64,000 nt of DNA from Pseudobacteriovorax antillogorgiicola (lineage in GTDB: Bacteria > Bdellovibrionota_B > Oligoflexia > Oligoflexales > Oligoflexaceae). The stretch covers positions 1 to 64,000 of the forward strand of contig NZ_FWZT01000028.1 of the NCBI RefSeq assembly GCF_900177345.1. The letters run 5' to 3'. Position 1 is the first letter of the stretch; the number at the start of each line of letters is the position of its first letter. Below, one piece after another: positions 17,928 to 25,678 of the stretch. Under the pieces are notes generated by a model. That model made no database searches. It was given only the letters and a program-made list of their open reading frames with translations, and was not told where the DNA came from. Both the position numbers and the translations under genes were made by a program.

Positions 17928-18658
17928 GCCGATTCATGAAATTGTAGCTGCGCTAGATATGGAAGGTGGTCTGACGACCAACCTTGCCTACCAAAGCCTC
18001 GGACTCGAACGTCGATCGCTGAAAAACCTTTCATATAGATTCGATCCAAAGGTAGCACGGGGGTTGGGCAAGGAAATGTTCGCGGCAAACGATTGGACAA
18101 ACTTTGTCCGGCTTCCACGAAGCCAGCATCTCGAATTTCATTGTGCAGACGCTGATTCCAGTCATTGAAGTCACCTAGAAGAGCTAGTGGATGGTGGCTA
18201 CCTAAGTTGTCTAAATAAGACTTGAGCGTTTGCCATTGACTCAGCGGCTCTTTTTCACTGAGACCCAGGTGAGTATTCAAGATGGCGAGTCTTTGATCAC
18301 CGCAACGAAGAAGGCAAAATAACCCACCTCTTGGTTCCCCTGTATCCGTTTTCAAACTCACTCGGTCTTCTAGAAGAATCGGATAGCGGCTTAATACAGC
18401 ATTCCCTTGGTTGCCATCAGGAAAGGATACATTGTAGCCGAACGAGCTATGAGGCCACAGCTCATTACAAAGCTCTTCAAGGTCTGACCGTCGCCACCGG
18501 TGACTGCGCCAGACTTCTTGAAGGCAAATAACATCGGCTTCGGTAAGCTTCATCAATTTATATATATCATTGCTGGTGGGCCGCCGCCTAAACGGCGACT
18601 TCATCCGGTGAACATTATAGGTGATTATCTTGATATCCTGACTATCAGGCATGAGCAC
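17924..18658 (-). CDS. endonuclease/exonuclease/phosphatase-family hydrolase
   Basis: A 244-residue EEP-fold metal-dependent hydrolase. The motifs are in order: ITYNVHRM (Asn), CLQEVW (metal Glu), LNTHLG (catalytic His), LLGDFND (Asp and Asn) and the final SSDHLPYLA (Asp-His). There is no signal peptide. Family members cleave DNA, phospholipid head groups or inositol phosphates. Its position, 14 bases overlapping the upstream VTT membrane protein gene, suggests an operon with a lipid or membrane role, but the substrate is unknown. Confidence 0.85.
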   Translation of the reverse strand: MLMPDSQDIKIITYNVHRMKSPFRRRPTSNDIYKLMKLTEADVICLQEVWRSHRWRRSDLEELCNELWPHSSFGYNVSFPDGNQGNAVLSRYPILLEDRVSLKTDTGEPRGGLFCLLRCGDQRLAILNTHLGLSEKEPLSQWQTLKSYLDNLGSHHPLALLGDFNDWNQRLHNEIRDAGFVEAGQSLSNRLPRTFPCPTPVLPLDRIYMKGFSAIDVRVRGFGRQGWSSDHLPYLAQLQFHESA

Positions 18659-19304
18659 TCTCCTCTGAAATATTTTGGTCTTTTTGAGAAAACCTTTGAT
18701 TCAAGCCATAAAATATTCCAAGAACCACGATCACTGATCCCACAAATAACGCGATATTCTCGGCACTGGGTTCGCTAATCAGTTCGAAGAGACTATTTTG
18801 AAAAAAGACCAGACTCACTGTTCCTGGTAGAATCCCCAGGGCCGTGCCGAGGATGTAAATCCCAAAGTGAACTTTCACAGATCCAGCTGCGATGTTGACC
18901 AAACTAAAAGGGGCTACAGGAGTCAGCCGAACAAGTACCAGTGGCAAAATATGTCGTCCTTTGATCTTCTCACCAATGGTGAGAAGCTTTTTTGGCAGCA
19001 TACGATGCAATAATTTTTGAGACAATAGCTGACCCAGAACATAGCCTCCTGCTGCGGCTCCTAGTACGCCACATAGAATATAAGTCACCGCTTCATAACC
19101 GTGAAAGATACTAGCGAAAGCTAGAATCAAAAGGTTTACGGGAACAAACAACATGGCACTCAGGGCAAATATGAGGACCGCTAGTAGCGTTCCCTGCCAA
19201 CCAGATGACGAAGCCAAGTTCAACTCACTCCGAAGCCAATCTTGAAACTTCGCAAGATCGAGATCTAAGTAGAAAAGGGTCGCTGCAAGGGCAACTCCCA
19301 TCAC
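18645..19304 (-). CDS. TVP38/TMEM64 (VTT domain) membrane protein, 5' end uncertain
   Basis: A 219-residue VTT/DedA-superfamily membrane protein. Recognisable features are the FVPVNLLILAFASIFHG segment, GAAAGGYVLGQ, and the LVRLTPVAPFSLVNIAAG re-entrant signature. Relatives act as lipid scramblases or in membrane homeostasis. The start given is GTG at 19304, with no ribosome site. It cuts into the first transmembrane helix, whose N-terminal half (RIISLLV) is encoded just upstream in the same frame. That frame stays open for about 48 more codons without ATG, GTG or TTG, and an ATG at 19462 lies in a neighbouring frame. A single-base indel near 19440 would restore a longer protein. It overlaps the EEP gene downstream. 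Confidence 0.8.
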   Translation of the reverse strand: MMGVALAATLFYLDLDLAKFQDWLRSELNLASSSGWQGTLLAVLIFALSAMLFVPVNLLILAFASIFHGYEAVTYILCGVLGAAAGGYVLGQLLSQKLLHRMLPKKLLTIGEKIKGRHILPLVLVRLTPVAPFSLVNIAAGSVKVHFGIYILGTALGILPGTVSLVFFQNSLFELISEPSAENIALFVGSVIVVLGIFYGLNQRFSQKDQNISEESAHA

Positions 19305-19550
19305 TAGTAGTGATATGATCCTGATCGACGTGCCACGAAAGATACTCCCTGATGAGTCGTGATCACTGTAAGCTGTTCTATCAATAATTTGCTCGAATTT
19401 CAGGGGCTGGTCCCAATCAAGTAAACCTTTGTCGACGAGGCCTGTAGGTGACGCTCACCCATTACCCAGAAACCCAGCTGCTCACCCAAAAACTTACTAA
19501 ACCCCCTGCTCTGAATGTGTTTTGAATTTTTTTATAAATATTTTTTAACT

Positions 19551-19567
19551 TTGGCACTCGGGTTGCA
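19551..19567 (+). promoter_or_regulatory. sigma-54 (RpoN) promoter
   Basis: TTGGCAC-5 bases-TTGCA matches the -24/-12 consensus TGGCAC-N5-TTGC, with GG and GC separated by exactly 10 bases. It lies 72 bases before the lipoprotein start. An enhancer-binding activator would be required; no activator gene is in this window. Confidence 0.75.
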
Positions 19568-19585
19568 AAGAGGAGAACATCGGCG

Positions 19586-19603
19586 GACGTGAAACACCAC
19601 GTC
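19586..19603 (+). promoter_or_regulatory. leader hairpin before lipoprotein gene
   Basis: A perfect 6-bp inverted repeat, GACGTG and CACGTC with a 6-base loop, lies between the sigma-54 promoter and the start codon. It is probably transcribed as an mRNA-stabilising hairpin, or it may be a protein-binding site. Confidence 0.4.
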
Positions 19604-19638
19604 TTTAAAAACCAATTTAGACTTGAGGAGATTTTGGA

Positions 19639-20286
19639 ATGCGTATTATGATGAGTGTACTTCTATGTGGTGCCCTAGCAGCTTGTGGTGATGACGACGG
19701 TGATGATAAAAATCCCGTCCAGGAAGCTGTTGATGCTGGTTTCAATCTAGCGAAACAATCAGGCCAACCGGGTAACACTTGGGCAACAACATGTCGTGGC
19801 TTTAACGTTCTCGACGCCAATATCATCTCAAGTTCAAGCCAGGAGGTTTGGGACTTCAACGCTGCGAATACGGACGTCACAAGGTCATTTTCAATTTATA
19901 GTGACGATAGCTGCGAAGACAGCTTCGGTTCCCTAGAGTTCTTAGGAAACTACGAACTGAAAGATGAATCCAGTGATGTCTACCCAATCAACTTACAATT
20001 CGACAAGGCTTACCTTACCCCATCAAACCAATCTTTGGTAGACGCCTTGAACACAGCAGGATGGTGTGGAATTTCTGATTGGAAAGTAGATAAGAAAACG
20101 GATATTTCAGGTCAGTTAGGCGAAGGTGCTTGCCGGGTTCCTCAGAACATGGGCGAGAAAGGCTACGATGTAATCGTGGTCGAGGATGATAAACTGTACT
20201 TCGGAACCCCTTTAAGCCCAGCTGCAGCTTCTGAGTCTGAGCGGCCTCAAGAAGCAAACCGCGACATTGTCTTCAACCGTAAATAG
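19639..20286 (+). CDS. lipoprotein of unknown function
   Basis: A 215-residue lipoprotein. The signal ends in the lipobox LAAC-G at residues 13-17, followed by the acidic run GDDDGDDKN typical of a tether. Four further Cys residues are spread through the mature part. No known domain was recognised. The ATG follows GAGGAG. Expression appears to depend on sigma-54 (promoter at 19551-19567), which suggests induction by a specific activator, for example in nitrogen or envelope stress. It is convergent with the Tat-signal gene, with a stem-loop between them. Confidence 0.7.
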   Translation: MRIMMSVLLCGALAACGDDDGDDKNPVQEAVDAGFNLAKQSGQPGNTWATTCRGFNVLDANIISSSSQEVWDFNAANTDVTRSFSIYSDDSCEDSFGSLEFLGNYELKDESSDVYPINLQFDKAYLTPSNQSLVDALNTAGWCGISDWKVDKKTDISGQLGEGACRVPQNMGEKGYDVIVVEDDKLYFGTPLSPAAASESERPQEANRDIVFNRK

Positions 20287-20314
20287 CACACGGCTAAGAA
20301 TATGCGGAAAAGGA

Positions 20315-20333
20315 GGAAGCCCGAGAGGCTTCC
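20315..20333. terminator. stem-loop between convergent genes
   Basis: A perfect 7-bp stem (GGAAGCC/GGCTTCC) with a 5-base loop, extended on both sides by AAGG/CCTT with one bulge. It lies 29 bases after the lipoprotein stop and 13 bases beyond the stop of the Tat-signal gene. The T-run is poor. It is probably a shared terminator. Confidence 0.55.
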
Positions 20334-20345
20334 CCTTAATCAGGA

Positions 20346-20621
20346 TTACTGAGCATCCCGAGTCATGTATTCAACAACCACAAACTCTTCAAGGCGATCT
20401 CGCTTTGTTGCTTTAGCTTTTTCACGCTTGATAAAAGCCTTAACAAACTGACGAACATTGCTTTCATCGTCAACGCTACCAGGAACGTTTGCAAAGATTG
20501 CTTGGCAAAGATCATCTTCTAAAGAAGCAGATGCGAAAGCCTTTGAACTTCCAGCAGCCACACCCAATGAAGCTCCTGTGATCTTTAACAGGCTACGTCT
20601 AGAAATAGTCTTGTTTATCAT
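20346..20621 (-). CDS. small Tat-signal protein paired with lipoxygenase
   Basis: A 91-residue protein whose first 30 residues are a textbook twin-arginine signal: SRRSLLKI, a hydrophobic GASLGVAAG stretch and an AFASA cleavage region. The mature part (about 60 residues) is helical and charged, and no domain was recognised. It starts 11 bases after the lipoxygenase stop on the same strand, so the two are an operon. Small Tat-signal subunits that carry a signal-less folded metalloenzyme through the Tat pore are known, for example the small subunits of some hydrogenases and sugar dehydrogenases. The lipoxygenase has no signal, so this protein may be its export escort. That is inference. Confidence 0.75.
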   Translation of the reverse strand: MINKTISRRSLLKITGASLGVAAGSSKAFASASLEDDLCQAIFANVPGSVDDESNVRQFVKAFIKREKAKATKRDRLEEFVVVEYMTRDAQ

Positions 20622-20632
20622 GTCACAGTCTC

Positions 20633-22396
20633 CTAGATATTGATACTTTGTGGGATTTTAGATGGTACTAGGTACTCGTAGCTAGTACGTCGCGTCTTGT
20701 TACGATCCTTGATAGTACTCTCAACACCTCTTAAGGCTAGTTGGAACTTCCATAGTTTAGGAACAACTCTTTTATCAGAGAACGTGCCCAAATTGTACTG
20801 ACCCAACTGCGTGTAATACGTCTGACCAAGAAGGTGAAGCGTATGAACTTGCTTGATCGCACGGTCGAGTGGTGGCAAGAACTCAGTCGCGCCTTGCTCG
20901 TCGAGACCTTCAGTCGTAGGAGCCGGCTGGTAGCCAGCAAGTGGCTGGTAAGCAACCGCTGAAGCACGGCCCTGAGGGAAGTTTACAGCAGCGTGTTGCG
21001 CAGAGCATGTGAAGAGAATCATTGTTAAGGTCTCAACCAATACTTGCTTTGTAATGATGCCTTCAGATGGAGCGAAGCCATTCACTCGACCAGCGTCAGG
21101 AGCCATGATTTCAGATGTCCAAGCTGCTAGCTCGTTGTCGTTGGCGACATCGCTATCGCTGTTATAGTACAGATCAACATAGTCAGAAACCCAGTCCTGA
21201 ATAGCGTTCCAAACTAGAAGACCATCGTCTCGGTAAGGGTAATTTTTGATTTTACTGGAGCTATCAACACCACGAGCCTTCAGGTTAGCTGGTAGAAGGT
21301 TGTCACGGAAATGGAAGCTGTTACGCTTGATGCGAAGCACTTCGTAACCTGTTTCGATCTCAGCTGATAGTAGCTGCTCCACAGTACCGCCCTTCGGAAG
21401 AAGAGTCTTAACAGCCAAGGCGTTAATTGGCAAAGTCCCTTCGAAGTGAGGAACGAGTAATGTATGCAAAGGATGTTGAGGAGCCAACTGCCTGAAAGTT
21501 GCGATAACAATAGGGTCGATCAATAAGTGTGTTAGACCAAGGTGTGAAACAACTTCATGGTAGTTAGAATCTGCAACCTTTACCATAGTCTTAGCAATGA
21601 GCCAGTCCCACTTGCCTGAGAAAGGCGTCAAAACAAGAGCATCAGCGCCTTGCTCATTTTGGATAGCAAGGATTTCAAGGTTGTCACCATTCTTAGGAAC
21701 CGCAAGGAAGACGATCGGTCGGTAACCATACTTTGGTTGGTCTGGATGCTGGCCATCTTTGAGCAACGCAAGTTCGAAGTAATCAACGACGAAGAGGCGC
21801 TCATCAGCGATCATACCTTCGATAGAATCATCAGCAAACTTTGGGTGTTGGTTAACATGATCATCATTAAAACCATAGTTATCCTGAAGAGCAGTAAGCT
21901 TTTGGATCATCACTGGATTAAGACCAGCAACGAAATAGTCGGCAAACTCACCGTCGTCAAACAGCTTGTCTCCGCCTTCTGGAATATCAAATTGCTTAAA
22001 CAGCTCGTAGTACTGTGTGAAGCTGGAAGGGCGCTTGTCTTTAAGAGCTACACCTAAATCCGGGTTCGTGTAGCGGATATAGTTCAACAGGTCACCATCG
22101 ATCAACATCTTAGCGATTTCAGAAACCGGCTTTTCAGGAAGCGGAAATTCAAAGACGTAGTCTTTATCTTCCAAAATCTTTTCCCAATTTCGACGGATCT
22201 GATACTGGGTTGCAACGATCTTAAGATTCCATAAAGTTCCGGCCTTAGCTTCGTCTGGTATGCTAGCGGAAATGGGCACCTGATCTACAACCGAGAAATC
22301 GTACTGAAATTTTTGTCGAAACTCCTCAAGTTTCTCAAGCCGCTTCTCGGGCTTTGAGTCAAACTGAGGCAAGCTAGTTTGGCTAAAAAGCGTCAT
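20633..22396 (-). CDS. lipoxygenase
   Basis: A 587-residue lipoxygenase, lacking the N-terminal PLAT domain of eukaryotic enzymes. The non-haem iron ligands are all in place: His285 and His290 in HEVVSHLGLTH, His468 and Asn472 in SAQHAAVNFPQ, and the C-terminal Ile587. The ATFRQLAPQHPLHTLLVPH and LPINALA segments after the first His pair are also typical. It dioxygenates polyunsaturated fatty acids. Bacterial lipoxygenases are uncommon, and several are exported; this one has no signal peptide. It is followed by a small Tat-signal gene that may provide export. The upstream gap is AT-rich and should contain the promoter. Confidence 0.93.
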   Translation of the reverse strand: MTLFSQTSLPQFDSKPEKRLEKLEEFRQKFQYDFSVVDQVPISASIPDEAKAGTLWNLKIVATQYQIRRNWEKILEDKDYVFEFPLPEKPVSEIAKMLIDGDLLNYIRYTNPDLGVALKDKRPSSFTQYYELFKQFDIPEGGDKLFDDGEFADYFVAGLNPVMIQKLTALQDNYGFNDDHVNQHPKFADDSIEGMIADERLFVVDYFELALLKDGQHPDQPKYGYRPIVFLAVPKNGDNLEILAIQNEQGADALVLTPFSGKWDWLIAKTMVKVADSNYHEVVSHLGLTHLLIDPIVIATFRQLAPQHPLHTLLVPHFEGTLPINALAVKTLLPKGGTVEQLLSAEIETGYEVLRIKRNSFHFRDNLLPANLKARGVDSSSKIKNYPYRDDGLLVWNAIQDWVSDYVDLYYNSDSDVANDNELAAWTSEIMAPDAGRVNGFAPSEGIITKQVLVETLTMILFTCSAQHAAVNFPQGRASAVAYQPLAGYQPAPTTEGLDEQGATEFLPPLDRAIKQVHTLHLLGQTYYTQLGQYNLGTFSDKRVVPKLWKFQLALRGVESTIKDRNKTRRTSYEYLVPSKIPQSINI

Positions 22397-22728
22397 TTCA
22401 AATCTCCATATAGATATTGAAGGTAGTTGCCGTATTTAAGAGTTTTCCTTGGGCGAGGATAACTTTTCTTTAATTTTTATAGTGGAAGCTATATATTCAG
22501 ATTTGCTTTATTAAAAATTCATATTAATTTCTATTTAAGCAAAGACTGAGAGCATAAATTTGGATATAGAAATACAAACAACCCAATAGTTTGCTTGTTT
22601 TTGGAATCAAATTTATGAGCACGTTATATGACTTTCTTAGAGGAATTTAAATACATAAGTTTTACAAATAAATTACAATGTAAGACCTGTTAAATCACTA
22701 ATTCCAAAATGGTTTTTGCAATGACAAG

Positions 22729-22804
22729 GTAAGATCTTTCAGTTTCTAAACGATTCTGTTAGACAGAAAAACTGAAGCAAACTCTTTGCTCAAAGTAAGA
22801 TCTT
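22729..22804 (+). repeat. pair of direct GTAAGATCTT repeats
   Basis: Identical 10-base copies at 22729-22738 and 22795-22804, each containing the 8-base palindrome AAGATCTT, are spaced 66 bases start to start. They flank the hairpin. They could be paired operator sites. Confidence 0.5.
22738..22776 (+). promoter_or_regulatory. leader hairpin of receiver-TPR gene
   Basis: The outer stem TTCAGTTT/AAACTGAA (22738-22745, 22769-22776) stacks directly on an inner stem TTCTGT/ACAGAA (22754-22759, 22763-22768) with a three-base loop. Both stems are perfect. It precedes the anti-ribosome-site sequence at 22804-22810. Confidence 0.5.
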
Positions 22805-22851
22805 CCTCCTCCAATCCTGCCGATGGGTATAACGTTTACCGACAAGGAGGA
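22804..22851 (+). promoter_or_regulatory. possible ribosome-site sequestering pair
   Basis: TCCTCCT at 22804-22810 is perfectly complementary to AGGAGGA at 22845-22851, the ribosome site of the next gene. A 7-bp GC-rich pairing across 34 bases would hide the site and shut translation off. This supports regulated translation and also confirms that the ATG at 22859 is the start. Confidence 0.45.
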
Positions 22852-22858
22852 CTGCTGC

Positions 22859-24025
22859 ATGAGTCTCGACAAAAGCGCAAAAATTTGCATGGTGCTTAAA
22901 AACGATAGTGAAGTCGATCTTTTCAAATCGATTATGGTTCAAAATAAAATTAAGAACATCTCAGCATTCACCAGTGCAAACCTAGCCTATGAGACGGCAA
23001 CCCGTTCACAGTTTGAATTGTTCATAACGAATGTCAAATTAAACGATCAGCCAGGGATCGTACTGCTCCAACGATTGCGCAATTGCGGCAACTATGGGAT
23101 GGAACCCTATCTGTTTGTTGGTGAATCTGTAGACAGCGCAACCATGAACTTATTTGCAGAGCACGACATTGAGTATGTGATCACGAAGCCTTATTCTCCC
23201 GAGAAAATCATCAACAAGCTGTTTTACGTCTTCAAGCAGGAGTCCAATCTTTCTCCCCAGGAGTCTGCCTACAGAAACGCCAAGGCTGCATTTCAATCTA
23301 AGATGGAAGATATGGCTTGGGAAATGGCGTCCGACTCCCTCAAGCAATTCGGTACCAGCGAGAAACTTGAAGTCCTGATGGGTGATATCCTTTTGGCCAA
23401 AGGAGAGATCATGAAGGCTCGGGAATTTTATCAAAAAGCTCTCGACAATAATCCTAAATCTCTGGCTGCCCAACACAAGATTGCTGCAACTATGGTTGCG
23501 AACAAAGAATACGATCAAGCCAAATCAATCTTGAACAAACTTGCTGAGGAAAACCCTGATCACATCGACGTTCTAGAAAACGCGGGTCTAAGTAACTACG
23601 AAACTGGGGATGTGAAGAAAGCCAAAAAATACCTTTCCCGAGTGCAGGACTACGTCCCAGAGAGCAAGGTAGCCGCAACTGTGATGACCAAAGTAAAAAT
23701 TGACGAAGGTCAGGTATCTGGTCTCGCTGAGGATCTGAAAAAAAGTTTGAGCGAAAAGGAGTTAGTCAGCCTTCTTAACAGCGCAGGCATCAAACTTTCT
23801 AAGGAAAACAAAGTCGACGAAGCCATCAAGATTTACCTCGATTGCCTTGCTCACATCGAAAACAAAGAATTTGCGGGCAAGGTCCACTACAACCTCGCAC
23901 TAGCGTACCAAAAGTTGGAGAACAAGGAAGAAACGAAAAAACACCTACAAAAAACTTTGGAATACATCCCAACGTTTAGCAAGGCCAGCGCCATGCTCAA
24001 TAAGCTATCTAAAAGTGCTGCGTAA
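22859..24025 (+). CDS. receiver-like domain with TPR repeats
   Basis: A 388-residue cytoplasmic protein. Residues 1-125 have the fold pattern of a response-regulator receiver, with the Lys in VITKPYSP kept but the phospho-accepting Asp replaced by Asn58 (FITNVKLND). It is therefore probably not phosphorylated. The rest is TPR repeats, for example AREFYQKALDNNPKSLAAQHK, DQAKSILNKLAEENPDHI and VHYNLALAYQKLENKEE. The start at 22859 follows AAGGAGG; an upstream ATG at 22823 is disfavoured. A paralogue with the Asp retained is at 28800-30104. It is likely a scaffold in a signalling pathway. The leader may control its translation. Confidence 0.82.
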   Translation: MSLDKSAKICMVLKNDSEVDLFKSIMVQNKIKNISAFTSANLAYETATRSQFELFITNVKLNDQPGIVLLQRLRNCGNYGMEPYLFVGESVDSATMNLFAEHDIEYVITKPYSPEKIINKLFYVFKQESNLSPQESAYRNAKAAFQSKMEDMAWEMASDSLKQFGTSEKLEVLMGDILLAKGEIMKAREFYQKALDNNPKSLAAQHKIAATMVANKEYDQAKSILNKLAEENPDHIDVLENAGLSNYETGDVKKAKKYLSRVQDYVPESKVAATVMTKVKIDEGQVSGLAEDLKKSLSEKELVSLLNSAGIKLSKENKVDEAIKIYLDCLAHIENKEFAGKVHYNLALAYQKLENKEETKKHLQKTLEYIPTFSKASAMLNKLSKSAA

Positions 24026-24084
24026 GCCAAATCAACTGCAACAGCTGGATTTCCCCCAGACTTACATAATTTGCTAGGATTTCG

Positions 24085-24113
24085 CGAGTCTACGTTCATT
24101 TCAGAACGACTCG
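24085..24113 (+). terminator. stem-loop after receiver-TPR gene
   Basis: CGAGTC/GACTCG (24085-24090, 24108-24113) encloses GTTC/GAAC, with a three-base bulge on one side. It lies 60 bases after the stop. No T-run follows, so its terminator role is uncertain. Confidence 0.35.
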
Positions 24114-24254
24114 TGAGTGGGTCTAGTCGTAGCAAAAGCCACGTCTCCACGTCACAATCTACTTTTTTTACTGAAATTTGATCGATTATTTGTTACATGA
24201 TTCGACCTAAGTAGTTCTTGGCGCTCAATTTGTGAAATAGTAAAGGTTAACCTC

Positions 24255-24818
24255 GTGAATGTTCTAGAACGTGTTCTGCCCTTCAAGCAATTTTCTATCG
24301 TCACGCTCGTAGGATTTTTAGTCACTACAGCCCTTGCCCAGAGTTTGCTTGAGCCGCAAGCCAGCAAAGCGATATCAGCGGGCTATGTTTTCTGTTGGGC
24401 CAATATTAGCGCCCTAGCCTACCTCGGGGGTCTGCTCATCGATTCCTTAGCTTCGCGGGGAGAAAAGCAGATTTCCAAGCACCTCAAGGGCTTTGCCATG
24501 GTTTTGGGGGTCGTGAAATTTTTCGTCTTCATGCTAGTCTTATTTTTCTTAGTGGCGGTTCTCAAACTTCCTGCTCTGCATCTCTTTGCCGGTGCTCTAG
24601 CAGCAATGACACTGATGGCGTCTGCAATGAGCTTTTATTACCTTCGCTATGTCAAAGAACAAAGACTTGAAAACGAGCGCAAGCAAGAAGAGATCCGACT
24701 TGCTCGCCTCGCTAAGATGCAAAAAAGCTCTAAAGACAGGGGCAAATCACAAACTAGATATTACAGCCCAACATCTGACCCACAAAGATCGCAGCTTCGG
24801 CCCATACGATCCTCATGA
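24255..24818 (+). CDS. membrane protein with basic C-terminal tail
   Basis: A 187-residue protein with a GTG start. It has four hydrophobic segments in residues 12-130, arranged as two hairpins somewhat like AtpI-type proteins, then a charged helical stretch (residues about 131-165) and a polar, Arg-rich tail. No confident family was recognised. The end overlaps the start of the RlmJ-like gene by four bases (ATGA), so the two are translationally coupled. A link to rRNA methylation is not evident. Confidence 0.6.
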   Translation: MNVLERVLPFKQFSIVTLVGFLVTTALAQSLLEPQASKAISAGYVFCWANISALAYLGGLLIDSLASRGEKQISKHLKGFAMVLGVVKFFVFMLVLFFLVAVLKLPALHLFAGALAAMTLMASAMSFYYLRYVKEQRLENERKQEEIRLARLAKMQKSSKDRGKSQTRYYSPTSDPQRSQLRPIRSS

Positions 24819-25642
24819 CCATTCACTATCGGCATCATCGATACGCCGGCAATAAAGGCGACTTGTGGAAGCACTTTATTCTTCACGAAGTCATCGGCTT
24901 ACTAAACCAGCCCGCGAGAATCTTAGACTGCCACGGGGGAGCTGGCTACTACAGTCTAGCACCTGGTCAAGAGTGGAAGCGAGGACTCGGTGAGATCAGT
25001 GTTAGCCACCTGGCATCCTCCCATTGGCTGCACGACGAATGGTTTTCTGGGGTATGGCAGCGGTTTCAGGAGCGGATATATTGGGGCTCGTGGGTTCAAT
25101 TAGCCCACCTGCAGAGTACACGTCAGCTCACCGTCTGTGATCATAACCCAGACGTAGTCGCTGCAATCGATAGCTCTCATGGAACCCATAACAACGTCAC
25201 CCCAGTTCAAACTGACTCCTTTGCTTGGCTTCACCAGCATTACCGCGAATTTGATTTCATTTTTATGGACCCAGCCTATAGCCTGAAGGATGGTCTGGGA
25301 GATGATTGGCTCAAACTCTCCTCGTGGTTTCAGAGTACCTCTGACTCACCCCCAAGCCTGGCTTGGTACCCACTATACGGCCCAAACAAGCCCAACGACA
25401 TATGTGATCGTTTTCCCGTCTCGGGTATCGAAATTCACTGGCCTACCACAAGAAAATCAGCCTTTGTGCCTAAGGGTTGTGGCCTATTTCTTAGCACAGA
25501 GCTGCTGAGTACGGCCCTGTCACCAGAGGGAAAACGGAGATGGCAGGACTTCGCCAAGCTGCTCGGCGGCGCCCTGGTGATGCGCTCGAAGACAAATTTA
25601 ACGAAACGTCATCATTTCGGTGACTCTGGAACCTTCGCTTAG
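24815..25642 (+). CDS. RlmJ-like 23S rRNA adenine methyltransferase
   Basis: A 275-residue SAM-dependent N6-adenine methyltransferase of the RlmJ family. The N-terminal YRHHRYAGNKGDLWKHFIL matches the RlmJ opening motif (RHxxHAGNxxDVxKH). Motif I is ILDCHGGAGYYS. The catalytic motif IV reads MDPAYS where RlmJ has DPPY. E. coli RlmJ methylates A2030 of 23S rRNA. The sequence is divergent, so the exact nucleotide is not certain. It overlaps the upstream membrane protein gene. Confidence 0.75.
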   Translation: MTIHYRHHRYAGNKGDLWKHFILHEVIGLLNQPARILDCHGGAGYYSLAPGQEWKRGLGEISVSHLASSHWLHDEWFSGVWQRFQERIYWGSWVQLAHLQSTRQLTVCDHNPDVVAAIDSSHGTHNNVTPVQTDSFAWLHQHYREFDFIFMDPAYSLKDGLGDDWLKLSSWFQSTSDSPPSLAWYPLYGPNKPNDICDRFPVSGIEIHWPTTRKSAFVPKGCGLFLSTELLSTALSPEGKRRWQDFAKLLGGALVMRSKTNLTKRHHFGDSGTFA

Positions 25643-25678
25643 TAAATAGATTTAAGTTCGGGAGTCCTTGAATGTCAG

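Larger units (their letters stand above)
19305..19638. other. divergent intergenic region with sigma-54 promoter
   Basis: This gap separates the VTT gene and a lipoprotein gene. Bases 19305-19447 stay open in the VTT frame (see that entry). Bases 19448-19490 contain several TGGGT repeats on the minus strand. A sigma-54 promoter at 19551-19567 and a leader hairpin at 19586-19603 precede the lipoprotein gene. Confidence 0.6.
22397..22858. other. AT-rich divergent region with structured leader
   Basis: There is no gene in these 462 bases between the lipoxygenase gene and a receiver-TPR gene. The left part is strongly AT-rich, as expected for promoters. The right part (22729-22858) carries two direct copies of GTAAGATCTT, a long hairpin, and a sequence complementary to the downstream ribosome site; each is listed separately. 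Confidence 0.6.
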
